NCBI GenBank assembly: GCA_010405405.1
Contig: MU004244.1
Span: 685,895 to 749,894 of the forward strand
Length of the DNA stretch: 64,000 bases
Direction: 5' to 3'
Source: Microthyrium microscopicum
Lineage: Eukaryota > Ascomycota > Dothideomycetes > Microthyriales > Microthyriaceae
The notes below the pieces were generated by a model. The model made no database searches and was not told the origin of the DNA. It saw nothing but the letters and a program-made list of their open reading frames with translations. Made by a program: the position numbers and the translations under genes. Within the stretch, counting starts at the first letter, position 1. Every line of letters starts with the position of its first letter. Positions 43,894-52,135 of this stretch are shown piece by piece.

Positions 43894-45006
43894 TCATTGA
43901 ACCCATAGTTTCACGGAACCATCTTCACCACAAGTGTAGACCGACTTCATTTCGCCAGCAATGAAGTAGTCTCGTATGACCTCTTCGCCATGGCCGCCCG
44001 GAAGAATGAATCCAGATGTAGTATTGAGGTTCCATCTTGGCGATGAAGTCGCTGATGATGCTTCTGGTGAGAGAGGGAAGAAACCCAAGCCTTGCTCATC
44101 CAAGTTATGACTGCCTAGCGCAATGAAGGGCCTAGTGCCATTCCATATTCTCATAGCGTAATCACAAGGGGCTTGGTCTCGTAGATCGCCAAGGCTATAC
44201 GGTTCTGGATCTGGCTGGTCAAGATCAGGATTTTGTTGAACGTAAAATGACAGTTTCTCGTCGGTTCCAAGTGCATAGATATTATCGCCAATAAGTCCAG
44301 TGTGGTGGATAGCAGAATAATGATTGCTTACTTGCAACACAGCATCGTCTTCGTCTTCAATCGTGGTGTTGAAAACGTTGACAAGACCATCTGTGCTACC
44401 AGACATCAAGATTGTAGACGCGGTAGATGGATACGGTAAATAGCGCAGTTCTGTAATGGTGTCTGTGTGGCTTTCTTGGTAGGCAATGCGAGGTTGTTGT
44501 GGATTCCGATGATCCCAGATATATATTCGCACGTCGCCGGGTCCATCACCCTCCAATTCCGTGCCAGCTGCTATTGCGTTTGTCTCGGCGTTGCAATCTA
44601 TCGCAGAGATAGCATCAGGTCCGGCGGATGGATTCCGGCTGCTCGAAGGCGCAGATAGCGTGAAAGCAGTTCGACACGTGCGTAGATCCCAAGCTTTTAC
44701 AATACCATCGCGCCCGGCTGTGAGGATGATATTTGCTTGCTCTCCAACAGGCGCGTAAGGTTTGACGCAGGTGAGACTGGAATTTGCACCACGAATATGG
44801 CCATTTGGCAAGACCTTCAGGGTACTTGGATCTAAGAGAAGAAGAGAATCATCAGAACTAATCGCTGCGACCTTGTCTGATGAAGATATTGGCTGGTATG
44901 TGTCAAATTTGAGGTCTGTTCTTGGTGTGGTTGCAGTGACGGAGTAGATATATGAATCTGGTGCGACAGGCAAGGAGGACTGAGCCGCCAGTTTTATAGA
45001 CGCCAT
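43894..45006 (-). CDS. WD40-repeat protein, WDR89-like
   Basis: A 370-residue WD40 protein resembling WDR89. WD-type repeat ends are visible: ILTAGRDGIVKAWDLR, DVRIYIWDHRN, LMSGSTDGLVNVFN and, at the C-terminus, TCGEDGSVKLWVQ. The GGHGEEVIRDYF block before the last blade is typical of WDR89 homologues. It is probably a single seven-bladed propeller acting as a scaffold. The start is placed at the ATG at 45006 (MASIKLAAQSS), which begins the propeller. An in-frame ATG at 45096 would add 30 residues of doubtful character. It is divergent from SWC5, with 376 bp between the starts, so a shared promoter is likely. Confidence 0.85.
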   Translation of the reverse strand: MASIKLAAQSSLPVAPDSYIYSVTATTPRTDLKFDTYQPISSSDKVAAISSDDSLLLLDPSTLKVLPNGHIRGANSSLTCVKPYAPVGEQANIILTAGRDGIVKAWDLRTCRTAFTLSAPSSSRNPSAGPDAISAIDCNAETNAIAAGTELEGDGPGDVRIYIWDHRNPQQPRIAYQESHTDTITELRYLPYPSTASTILMSGSTDGLVNVFNTTIEDEDDAVLQVSNHYSAIHHTGLIGDNIYALGTDEKLSFYVQQNPDLDQPDPEPYSLGDLRDQAPCDYAMRIWNGTRPFIALGSHNLDEQGLGFFPLSPEASSATSSPRWNLNTTSGFILPGGHGEEVIRDYFIAGEMKSVYTCGEDGSVKLWVQ

Positions 45007-45382
45007 CCTGCTAAAGATTCCAGTCCTGATAATTTTAATGATCCCACAATACCATCTGATGAGAATTTTTATGGATGAAGTTGAATTATGCAACATCGTG
45101 GCAAGCGTGGCTAAGGCCGAAAAAGGAAAGCGCGCCAGGGTTTGCCGGTCGCTCTTGCTTTCTCAACCAAACCTTGATTCGCCGCGACTTCCATCTTCAA
45201 TCATCATACCTAACTACATACTACTTGAACTTTGTGCTGTCACAAGCTTAAATCGGCTGTCAACTATTCTCCCATGCCAATGTCATCATAACCTTCAGGC
45301 AATTTGCCATCTCCGGACTCTACTCCCTAATTAACAGCATCGCGAAGCCTACACTTCCACCCTTTTCCCGCCATACAACACA
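45007..45382. promoter_or_regulatory. Bidirectional intergenic region of WDR89-like and SWC5
   Basis: 376 bp between two divergent ATGs must hold both promoters. The half next to SWC5 is pyrimidine-rich (CT tracts near 45180-45370), as in many fungal TATA-less housekeeping promoters. No defined factor site is claimed. Confidence 0.45.
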
Positions 45383-46513
45383 ATGGCGCCTCCTCGAAAA
45401 CCCCCAGCAAACGATTCCGACGATGACGACCGCGATTCTGACTCTGATTTCAACCCTACCGCACCCGTCGAGCAAGAAGCCCCCTCAGACTCCTCAGATG
45501 ACGATTCTGACGCCGAAATACCTGCCACTACCAATACCAAGCCACCTTCCGGCAGTGAAAAGACGCGCTTTGCCTTCATCCAAACAAACGATAAGTCACC
45601 AAAAGGACGAAATCGAGGTACCGCGAATAATGCAGAGACACCAACGAAGAAAGGGGCCAAGGGCCGGAAGAGAACTGCGGCTCAGTCGGCCGTTTTTGAT
45701 TCGGGAGATGAAGAGACCATCACAGAAGGCACCGGCAAGAAAAAGCGCAAGGTGGTCATTGAGATTGACGAAAATGAAGAGGGCGGAGAGGGAGGGTGGG
45801 TCAAGACGCGGTCTCAGCGGATGCTGGAGGAGAAGGAAGAGAGACCGCTGGCTAGCACTGTTGGCGCGACCATAAACGTCGATGATGTATGGCAGCGCTT
45901 AGCTTCCTTGCCTATCGGAAGGGTTGAGGAAGAAGGTGCGACTGAGGAACAGGCTGACCAGATCATGGACGATGATGACTATATCACGATCAAGCGGACT
46001 ACGCGGTTTGCTGGAGAGGTTGAGACGGAGGAGAAACGCGTGCACAAACACTCGGCGGAAGCAAAGCTCTACCTCGAAGAACAAGAGGAGATAAAAAAGA
46101 AAGCCAAGGCAGATGAAGAATCCAGAGCAGAAGAGTCAAGTTCCGAGAAACCAAGCCTCAGAAGACCTCTACGACGACCTTCAAGGTTTGAGCCAAATTT
46201 GCTGGGAGAAGTTAGAACTCTACCGCCACATCTTCAGCTTCGCTGGCCCAGGAACAAAGTCTTGTCATCTACAAAGTCTGGCAATGCACGAATGCCTCCG
46301 CCACCAAAGCCAGGTACGAAACTCAATACTGTCGACAAATCGCGGCACGACTGGGCTGGCTATGTCGACAAGGCAGGTATTGCTGAAGAGCTGGATGTCT
46401 ACGGCAAGAGTAAGCAAAGCTATTTGGGCCGCAAAGACTTTTTAAATCGCGCCGAATATCGCCTGGAAGACGAAAGACGTGATGCTAGGCAGAAGACTAA
46501 ACCACAGACATGA
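45383..46513 (+). CDS. SWC5: SWR1-complex protein 5 (BCNT domain)
   Basis: A 376-residue homologue of yeast Swc5/human CFDP1, the SWR1 subunit that helps exchange H2A for H2A.Z in nucleosomes. The C-terminal BCNT domain is clear: LNTVDKSRHDWAGYVDKAGI, then EELDVYGKSKQSYLGRKDFL and the final NRAEYRLEDE. The N-terminal 60 residues are strongly acidic (DSDDDDRDSDSDF; DSSDDDSDAE), as expected for the histone-binding part, and contain the usual D-rich patches. A basic segment (GKKKRKVVIEID) is a probable nuclear signal. Single exon, ordinary length. ATG at 45383 begins MAPPRKPPAND. Stops of this gene and the amidohydrolase converge, 99 bp apart. Confidence 0.93.
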   Translation: MAPPRKPPANDSDDDDRDSDSDFNPTAPVEQEAPSDSSDDDSDAEIPATTNTKPPSGSEKTRFAFIQTNDKSPKGRNRGTANNAETPTKKGAKGRKRTAAQSAVFDSGDEETITEGTGKKKRKVVIEIDENEEGGEGGWVKTRSQRMLEEKEERPLASTVGATINVDDVWQRLASLPIGRVEEEGATEEQADQIMDDDDYITIKRTTRFAGEVETEEKRVHKHSAEAKLYLEEQEEIKKKAKADEESRAEESSSEKPSLRRPLRRPSRFEPNLLGEVRTLPPHLQLRWPRNKVLSSTKSGNARMPPPPKPGTKLNTVDKSRHDWAGYVDKAGIAEELDVYGKSKQSYLGRKDFLNRAEYRLEDERRDARQKTKPQT

Positions 46514-46612
46514 TAGACTCGTTTCTTTCGATTATGACGATATGATATCCCATATGCTACATCATTATTACTTTCTCGTGCATCTCATCATTCATCAAAT
46601 GGTGCGAGTATA

Positions 46613-47638
46613 TCATTCAGCAAGCTTCAAAACATCCTCCTCCCCAATCCCAAACAACCTCGCCGAATTCCTCCACCCAATCTTCTCCAACTCCTCCTTC
46701 TCATAAATCCCGCTCTCCACCAATTCGCCCCAAAACCTCCTCCCATCCTCCGCCTGCGCAAACGGCCAGTCAATCGAAAACACCACCTTCTCCACACTCG
46801 TATTTCTCGCAATCGTCGCCATCGGATCCACACTCCAGCACCCACTCGTCGTCACGACAATATTCTCTGCCCAAACTTGCTTAAAGCCTCGTTCCCTCTT
46901 CCCCCAGCGATAGGACAAATAGACAACCCTCTCCACCATCGCCGGCAACATCTCGCCAAAATGCCCAATGATAATCTGTAATTTCGGAAAGCGATCAAAC
47001 ACGCCCGCCGCAAAGAGACGCAGTATATGGTGTCCAACATCCGCATGCCAGCCAAATCCACTGCTACTAATTGACGCCGCGGCACTGGCCGAATAAGACC
47101 CTTGCGCTCGATCTTTCAATGAACCACTAGGAAATGTCGGATGTAGATATATCGGCTTTCCTAGCTCCTCGGAAGCTTTCCACAGCGGATCAAAGTCCGG
47201 TGCATCATAGTACTTTGGCTCCCCGTCATCACCAACGACATGGTTATCGATCAGCGCGCCCACGAATCCATGGCTCTCCACACAGCGTCTTAACTCCTTG
47301 CCTGCCTCCTCGCCACCATTGAGTAGACTTAGCGCTGCTAAACCTCTGTAGCAGCCTTGGTCTTTGATGTTCGACGCAAGGTAATCATTTACTTTCGATA
47401 CTACTTCGGCTTCGTAGGAAGCCAACCCCGGTCCATGGGAAATGATTTGCAGAACAACACCAGCTTCACGCATGCCGTCGCGGCGTAGAGAAGACGCAGA
47501 GATATCGTTGAGTTTTGCGAGGAGGTTTGGGATTGTGCCGAGTTGCTGGTTGTAGAGATCATTCATTGCGGTTGGAATAATCTCAGCGGGGGCGAAGAAA
47601 TGCTCTTCAAGAGCGATGAGGGGGATCTTGCTCGACAT
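46613..47638 (-). CDS. Amidohydrolase-2 family decarboxylase
   Basis: A 341-residue TIM-barrel enzyme of the amidohydrolase-2/ACMSD-related family (PF04909), closest in feel to 2,3-dihydroxybenzoate and gamma-resorcylate decarboxylases, which remove CO2 from hydroxybenzoates. Expected metal and catalytic elements are ALEEHFFAP at the first strand (family ExH), GKPIYLHPTFPSG, the IIIGHFGEMLP loop and the late aspartate in FSIDWPFAQ. The set looks complete. The ATG at 47638 (MSSKIPLIALEEHF) places the first strand near the N-terminus as usual; the frame above it opens only with TTG. It could act in degradation of aromatic acids; the exact substrate is not visible from sequence. Single exon. Confidence 0.88.
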   Translation of the reverse strand: MSSKIPLIALEEHFFAPAEIIPTAMNDLYNQQLGTIPNLLAKLNDISASSLRRDGMREAGVVLQIISHGPGLASYEAEVVSKVNDYLASNIKDQGCYRGLAALSLLNGGEEAGKELRRCVESHGFVGALIDNHVVGDDGEPKYYDAPDFDPLWKASEELGKPIYLHPTFPSGSLKDRAQGSYSASAAASISSSGFGWHADVGHHILRLFAAGVFDRFPKLQIIIGHFGEMLPAMVERVVYLSYRWGKRERGFKQVWAENIVVTTSGCWSVDPMATIARNTSVEKVVFSIDWPFAQAEDGRRFWGELVESGIYEKEELEKIGWRNSARLFGIGEEDVLKLAE

Positions 47639-48221
47639 TTTCTTGTCGAGTTGTTGAATCGTCAATAAGCTGATGAGGAAGCTTTGGTGGATGGGAGAAA
47701 GGGTAGCTGATATATAAGTAGCTTATGGCAATTGCTATGGGCGAGCTCAGGTAGTACATGTACTAGCAGTTGTACATGTGGTAGGAAGCATGCGGCGTAC
47801 AAGACACTAGGATGCGGAGAAGTTGTGTTTCAAGAGACACAAGGATGCGGAGAAGCTGACAGCTAGATCTTCAATGCATGTTTAGCGTTGGTAAGATTTC
47901 GACGAGGCTATCGATCCATCCACTTGCCGATTATATCCGCTTAGGTGGTAATCACAGACTCCAGAGTGTGAATCTCAATTAGGTCAGATTGACAACGAGG
48001 CTTATTACTACACAACTGCCTCGATATGCCTAGTACCACCAATAGAAATAAATATAAATAACCCACGCCTAGCCTTTGGGGAATAAGAACATGAAAGCAT
48101 GATAAACACGGTGCATCTAACGCAGGAACTGGTGGTAGAATAGATGGAGGTGGTTCCGCGGATCTGAGCCGTCTGGGAGAGGCATTATGGTCTCCAAGTG
48201 GAATTGAGGTGGATTGCCTGA
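47639..48221. other. Intergenic region with a short tandem repeat
   Basis: 583 bp between the amidohydrolase start and the 3' end of the zinc-cluster gene. It holds the 33-bp-period repeat annotated separately and two TGTACATG-like palindromes near 47755-47780. Confidence 0.4.
47802..47858. repeat. Imperfect 24-bp direct repeat, period 33
   Basis: AGACACTAGGATGCGGAGAA at 47802 recurs as AGACACAAGGATGCGGAGAA at 47835; over 24 bp the two differ at two positions. They lie about 165-220 bp upstream of the amidohydrolase start, so they could be paired factor sites or a small local duplication. Confidence 0.5.
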
Positions 48222-50077
48222 CTAAGGATTCAAAAGTCCTTCTCCTTCCCGAGATTCAAGCGGGTGCTTTTCGTCCCTCAACTCGCCACCATCCATATCT
48301 CCAGTTGTGAGTGAGTGTATATCAGATGATGGTCGACGACCTGACGCAAACGGCATATTCACAGAGTGATGATTGTTGCTGCCCGGAGAAAATTCGCCAT
48401 ATGATGGCATATTTGGCGAATGATGGTTTTGATGTATTAAATTGGGACTTTGTACTGTTGTAGGATGAGAGGTTTGTTCTGGGAGTCCTTGACTTCGTCT
48501 TTGCTCTGCTTCGGAGGATTCGAGGGCAGCTGCACTGGCTTTGGCAACAGCTGCAAGTCCGGCAGCCGCGGCGGCATCCATAGTCAGTGATCTAACGTTG
48601 GGTAATGATGCGCCACCGACTGAAGGTGTATCAGAATTGAACATAGTGCCGTTTGAAGTCGGCTTTACTAAATCAGAGCCGTTATGTCTATTTCGATTCT
48701 CATACTGAGGCGATAGGTCATGATTGCTTTCAGCGGGTGCTCCAGTAGGTGGAGTTGCCAGTTCTTCAAGCCGAACATCTTTCCAGCCACATTTCGCATG
48801 TTTCTTAGTACATCCTGCACAAGCGGTAAGGTTTTTGATGCAGTCCATGTGAAGGCGTCGGCAACGGTCACAAGGGGGTAAGATCCTTTCTCCTCGTTTG
48901 ACAGATTCCATTCTTGCTACCATTTCTTGTTTGTATGGTCCGTCATCCGCTTTGGGTATTATACTTGAGGGTGTTGAAAATATCTGAGGACTAGAAGTGC
49001 TGACATTGAGTGGAGTGCTGTCGAGATGACCATCTGGTCGGTTGCCTGGAGTTGTTGAAGATCGAGCAGCGTTCCCGATCAATTGACTTTGACCAGGCGC
49101 AACCACTTCTCCGTTGGCCATTCTTCGCAGTAATCGGACGGTTGAAAACTGTTTCAAGAGTTCCTGGATTGTGCCTTCTGTTGCGCCAACTTTGCTTAGT
49201 TCAATCGTATGACCACTGGAGTCCGTTACTTGTCGCGTATTGTTGACGGCGGTAAAGCCAGGTGAAGCGCTATTGCCATTGCCGTTGATCAAAGCGATAT
49301 TTGAAGGACTTGCGGCGCGATTTTCGAATGCTGGATCACTCGCGCGGCGATCAATGATAGCTTGTTTTCGAGCTATAATCCTATGGCGCAATTGACGCCC
49401 TCTTGCAGCAACTGTTTGACGATTAGCAAAAAATGCAAGGACAGCCAGGAATATGTACCTTGGTCAGCCATTTGAAAGATCGAGGTGAGGTTTGATTCCA
49501 TAATTTCCAATGTCCCTAGTTCCTTCTCCTCGTCCTCTATGACAGGCTGTGGAGGGATCAGCCTTTGAGGAATATCGGATGAAATCATGACATAGTCCTC
49601 CTCGCTAATTTGAACGCGACATTGTTTGGTATAAAACTGGCATACGCGAACTCCCTCGCTCATTTGGCCAAGCGTAAATTGTTCTGGTTTGTTGCGCGCA
49701 AACTCGACGACATCTAGCCAAGAAACGGTTGTTCCTTCCTTTCCATGACATTTGAGCACTTTTGGAGGGCTTTCGAACCATCTTTCGAACCGCTTGATCA
49801 AGATGGGACCCAGAGGCTTTGCGCCTAGGTTGAAGGCCATACTCTCATGGCGATCAATGACTCCATGATATTCTGTGAGGAGCAGAAGTATGTTCTGCAG
49901 AGTGTCGTCATGAGAGATCAATGGGAGGTCGTCCGAGGTCTGACGGGCGAGATAATTAATTGCAAGATGGTTCGTCTTAGAAGTCTTCGCGGGAGGAGCG
50001 GGCGATGCAGAAATAGGACCATCGGGATCTGGGGTTCGTTTCCGTTTGAGGTTTTGGCGGTCGTCTAAAGGGTCCAT
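48222..50077 (-). CDS. Zn2Cys6-type protein with mid-chain zinc cluster
   Basis: A putative nuclear regulator of 602 residues. Exons on minus are 50077-49459 and 49411-48222; the 47-bp intron (GTACAT...AAACAG) joins in phase 1. The zinc cluster is at about residues 387-414, with spacing C-x2-C-x6-C-x6-C-x2-C-x6-C (CDRCRRLHMDC, CAGCTKKHAKC), and is followed by GWKDVRLEEL. The N-terminal 200 residues form a separate conserved-looking domain (LGAKPLGPILIKRFERWFES; EGVRVCQFYTKQCRVQIS). The C-terminal 180 are Ser/Asn/His-rich and include an alanine run (MDAAAAAGLAAVAKASAAAL). The usual long fungal-specific transcription-factor domain is absent. A basic nuclear signal (NLKRKRTPD) is near the start. 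The head-to-head neighbour is LSM7. DNA binding is plausible, not shown. Confidence 0.8.
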
Positions 50078-50555
50078 GTCGCGAAGCTGTTTGAAGGTGC
50101 AGCACGAGGATGTAGGAGGCGACGGGAGGGTTGAGCGGTAAATTATAGTCTGAGCAGTAAGTTGAAGAGCCTAAAAGGCTATAATGGGCCTTTTGGGCTC
50201 ACAATGAGCTCTTGGGAGGATCAATGGCTGATGTAATGAATAGTGGTTGCGATGGTTGATGTCAGCGATGGTGGAGGGAAGGAGGGAGGGAGGAGAGGGA
50301 AGCGCAAAGGTCGAGAAATGGGAGGAACGATGGGGAGAATGGGAAAACTGGGGAAAAGCGGCAGGTGCAAGTGCCAGGAGCTGCAAGAGGGAAGGAGCCC
50401 CGTTGAGCTTAGGCAGGAAACGACGGCGGAGCGGGCAGCTCCTTCCCACCTAAGACCTTACAGATCCCTGTTACTAAGCGCTACTTTGCGTGCCACTTTT
50501 GCTGTCCAGAGCTCCAGTTGTGTCGCTACCAACTGTCCCAAACTCATCCCACAAC
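50078..50555. promoter_or_regulatory. Bidirectional promoter region of the zinc-cluster gene and LSM7
   Basis: 478 bp between divergent ATGs. It has a purine-rich + strand block at 50270-50400 (GGAGGG repeats) and a compact G-tract annotated separately. Open frames crossing it on both strands are low in complexity and rejected. Confidence 0.45.
50276..50299 (+). promoter_or_regulatory. Potential G-quadruplex motif
   Basis: Four GGG runs at 50276-50278, 50284-50286, 50288-50290 and 50297-50299 are spaced by loops of 5, 1 and 6 nt, meeting the common G3N1-7 rule. It lies in the region shared by two divergent genes, about 260 bp from the LSM7 start. Whether it folds in vivo is unknown. Confidence 0.45.
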
Positions 50556-51045
50556 ATGGAGCGCGGCCAGTTCAGAAATCCTAGAGGAGGCCGTGGTGGC
50601 AGAGGAGGTCATCGAGGAGGAGCTCATCAAGGCGGAGGCGATAAGACCGCCGAAAGACCAAAAAAGGAAGCAATCCTCGATCTCAACCGCTTTATGGACA
50701 AGAAAATGCGCGTCAAATTCAATGGAGGCCGCGAAGGTGCGTTCGTCTCAGAACAAAAAATGATTAGATTCTTTTCTAAATTGCTGCAATTTAGTCATCG
50801 GCGTACTTAAAGGTTTCGACCAGCTTATGAATGTTGTCTTGGATGATGTGGAAGAAGTCATGAGAGGTATATACATCATTTTCGAATTCTTGATATCTTG
50901 CTCACAGTTTCTAGATGATGAAGGAAACGAATCAACTCGGAGTCTAGGACTCGTTGTTGCTCGAGGCACTTTGCTTGTGGTCATCTCACCAGTTGATGGC
51001 AGCGCTGAAATTTCGAATCCATTTGCAGCAGCGGAAGAAGAGTAA
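50556..51045 (+). CDS. LSM7: U6 snRNA-associated Sm-like protein LSm7
   Basis: LSm7 of 127 residues, part of the Lsm2-8 ring that binds the U6 snRNA 3' end and of the Lsm1-7 ring of cytoplasmic mRNA decay. Exons: 50556-50736, 50795-50866 and 50915-51045; introns of 58 and 48 bp. At the third exon the acceptor TTTCTAG is needed; the nearer CACAG would give a stop. The Sm fold is clear: DLNRFMDKKMRVKFNGGREV, then IGVLKGFDQLMNVVLDD (Sm1) and LGLVVARGTLLVVISPVDG (Sm2, with the RG pair). The N-terminal 35 residues are an RGG-like extension (NPRGGRGGRGGHRGGAHQGG), longer than in yeast and possibly RNA-binding. Confidence 0.95.
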
Positions 51046-51080
51046 AGATCAATCCGTACAACATCATAATCTCGCCATTA

Positions 51081-51554
51081 TTACCCGAAGGCTTTTTTAC
51101 TGATGGGATGAAAACTAGAGATGAAATCTTTTCTCAAGAACCTGCATTCAACCAAGAGCTCCCGAATTAGGACGAAATGCCTCGTTTGTTGATGAGGAGC
51201 GCCGTCCCACTGAATCAACCCGCTATTGCAAGTCGCACAATAGCAGATGCTACTTTTGCAATCAGCGTCCGTCGGGATCATTATAGAAGGAGTCCTGTCT
51301 CCAAGGTCACTTAGTATCAAAATATACCCAATTCCAGTGCCGTTGCACAGCAGGCATTTCTGTCTCCTATGGTATGGCTTTCTTGTGACTGGGTTGAACT
51401 TGCATGGAGCCAAAACCGGACTCAACTCAATCAACACCAACTCTCCGAAGTTCTATCCAAGCTTGGAGATATCAAAATCAAGACGCGCTATTTCGATAAT
51501 GCCAAGAATTTGATCTTTTGTGCTTAGATCGCTCGATTTGGTGTGGCTGATCAT
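51081..51554 (-). pseudogene. Small zinc-finger-like frame with one stop
   Basis: From the ATG at 51554 one frame stays coding-like for 157 codons, apart from a single TAG at 51455-51453 (codon 34). Before it the reading is MISHTKSSDLSTKDQILGII; after it comes NFGELVLIELSPVLAP, then a CxxCxGxG knuckle (KCLLCNGTGIG) and a second CxxC (CYCATCNSG), together like half of a DnaJ-type zinc finger. The stop lies 35 bp from the stop of convergent LSM7, tight spacing that suits a true gene. I see no intron able to remove the TAG. Options are a recent pseudogene, a sequence error, or translation from a later start. Family not recognised. Confidence 0.45.
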
Positions 51555-52135
51555 TTTCCTTGAGGCCAGCGCTTGCGGGGTTGGTGCATCTCCACCCATC
51601 ACCAGCGCCTCAACGTCATTTCTCATGCGCTTGTCCTACAACTTTGTTTACTTTTCACACCTTTTCGTTGGTTCCGCCTCTGGAGAGAGAGCCTAGCCTT
51701 GTCCATTTTGTCCATTTTGTGAAATATATGCGTCATTTGAGCCGTTACCCACATTAGCTCCAGCCAATATCATGTTTCTTCATGTTGAAGCCTGGCTTGG
51801 GACGGCCTTCTTTGACGCGTGTGACCTTCTATCAACTTGATTGACTGCAACAATACAAGACTTGTTGAACGTAGCTGCTGCACTACTGTACAAGTAACTC
51901 TTTCTTCATTAGTACTTCACACCCTCGCCTACCTTTAACCATAGACATTCCTGCCACTTTCTGACAGATTGTGCTGTGACATTGCTCTCAACCGCTTGCA
52001 CTTGACATCTCACAACTCATCTTGTACTTTTTGTCCAACATCATACTTCTAATCTGAAAATTCGTTTGATCCTGTTTACTAGAATCTTGAAACTCATCAA
52101 CCGTAATCCCTCCAGAAGTTGGAGCATCCCTCACC
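51555..52135. promoter_or_regulatory. Upstream region of the DPR/glycine-zipper repeat gene
   Basis: 581 bp before the ATG at 52136. The stretch is rich in C/T (for example CTCTTTCTTC near 51900 and repeated TTGTCCATTTTG at about 51700-51720), as in strongly expressed fungal genes. No stress-response element is identified with certainty. Confidence 0.4.

Noticed and set aside
45349-46084. Antisense and shifted frames over SWC5.
   Set aside because: Low-complexity shadows of the acidic N-terminal coding region; the + frame has the BCNT domain.
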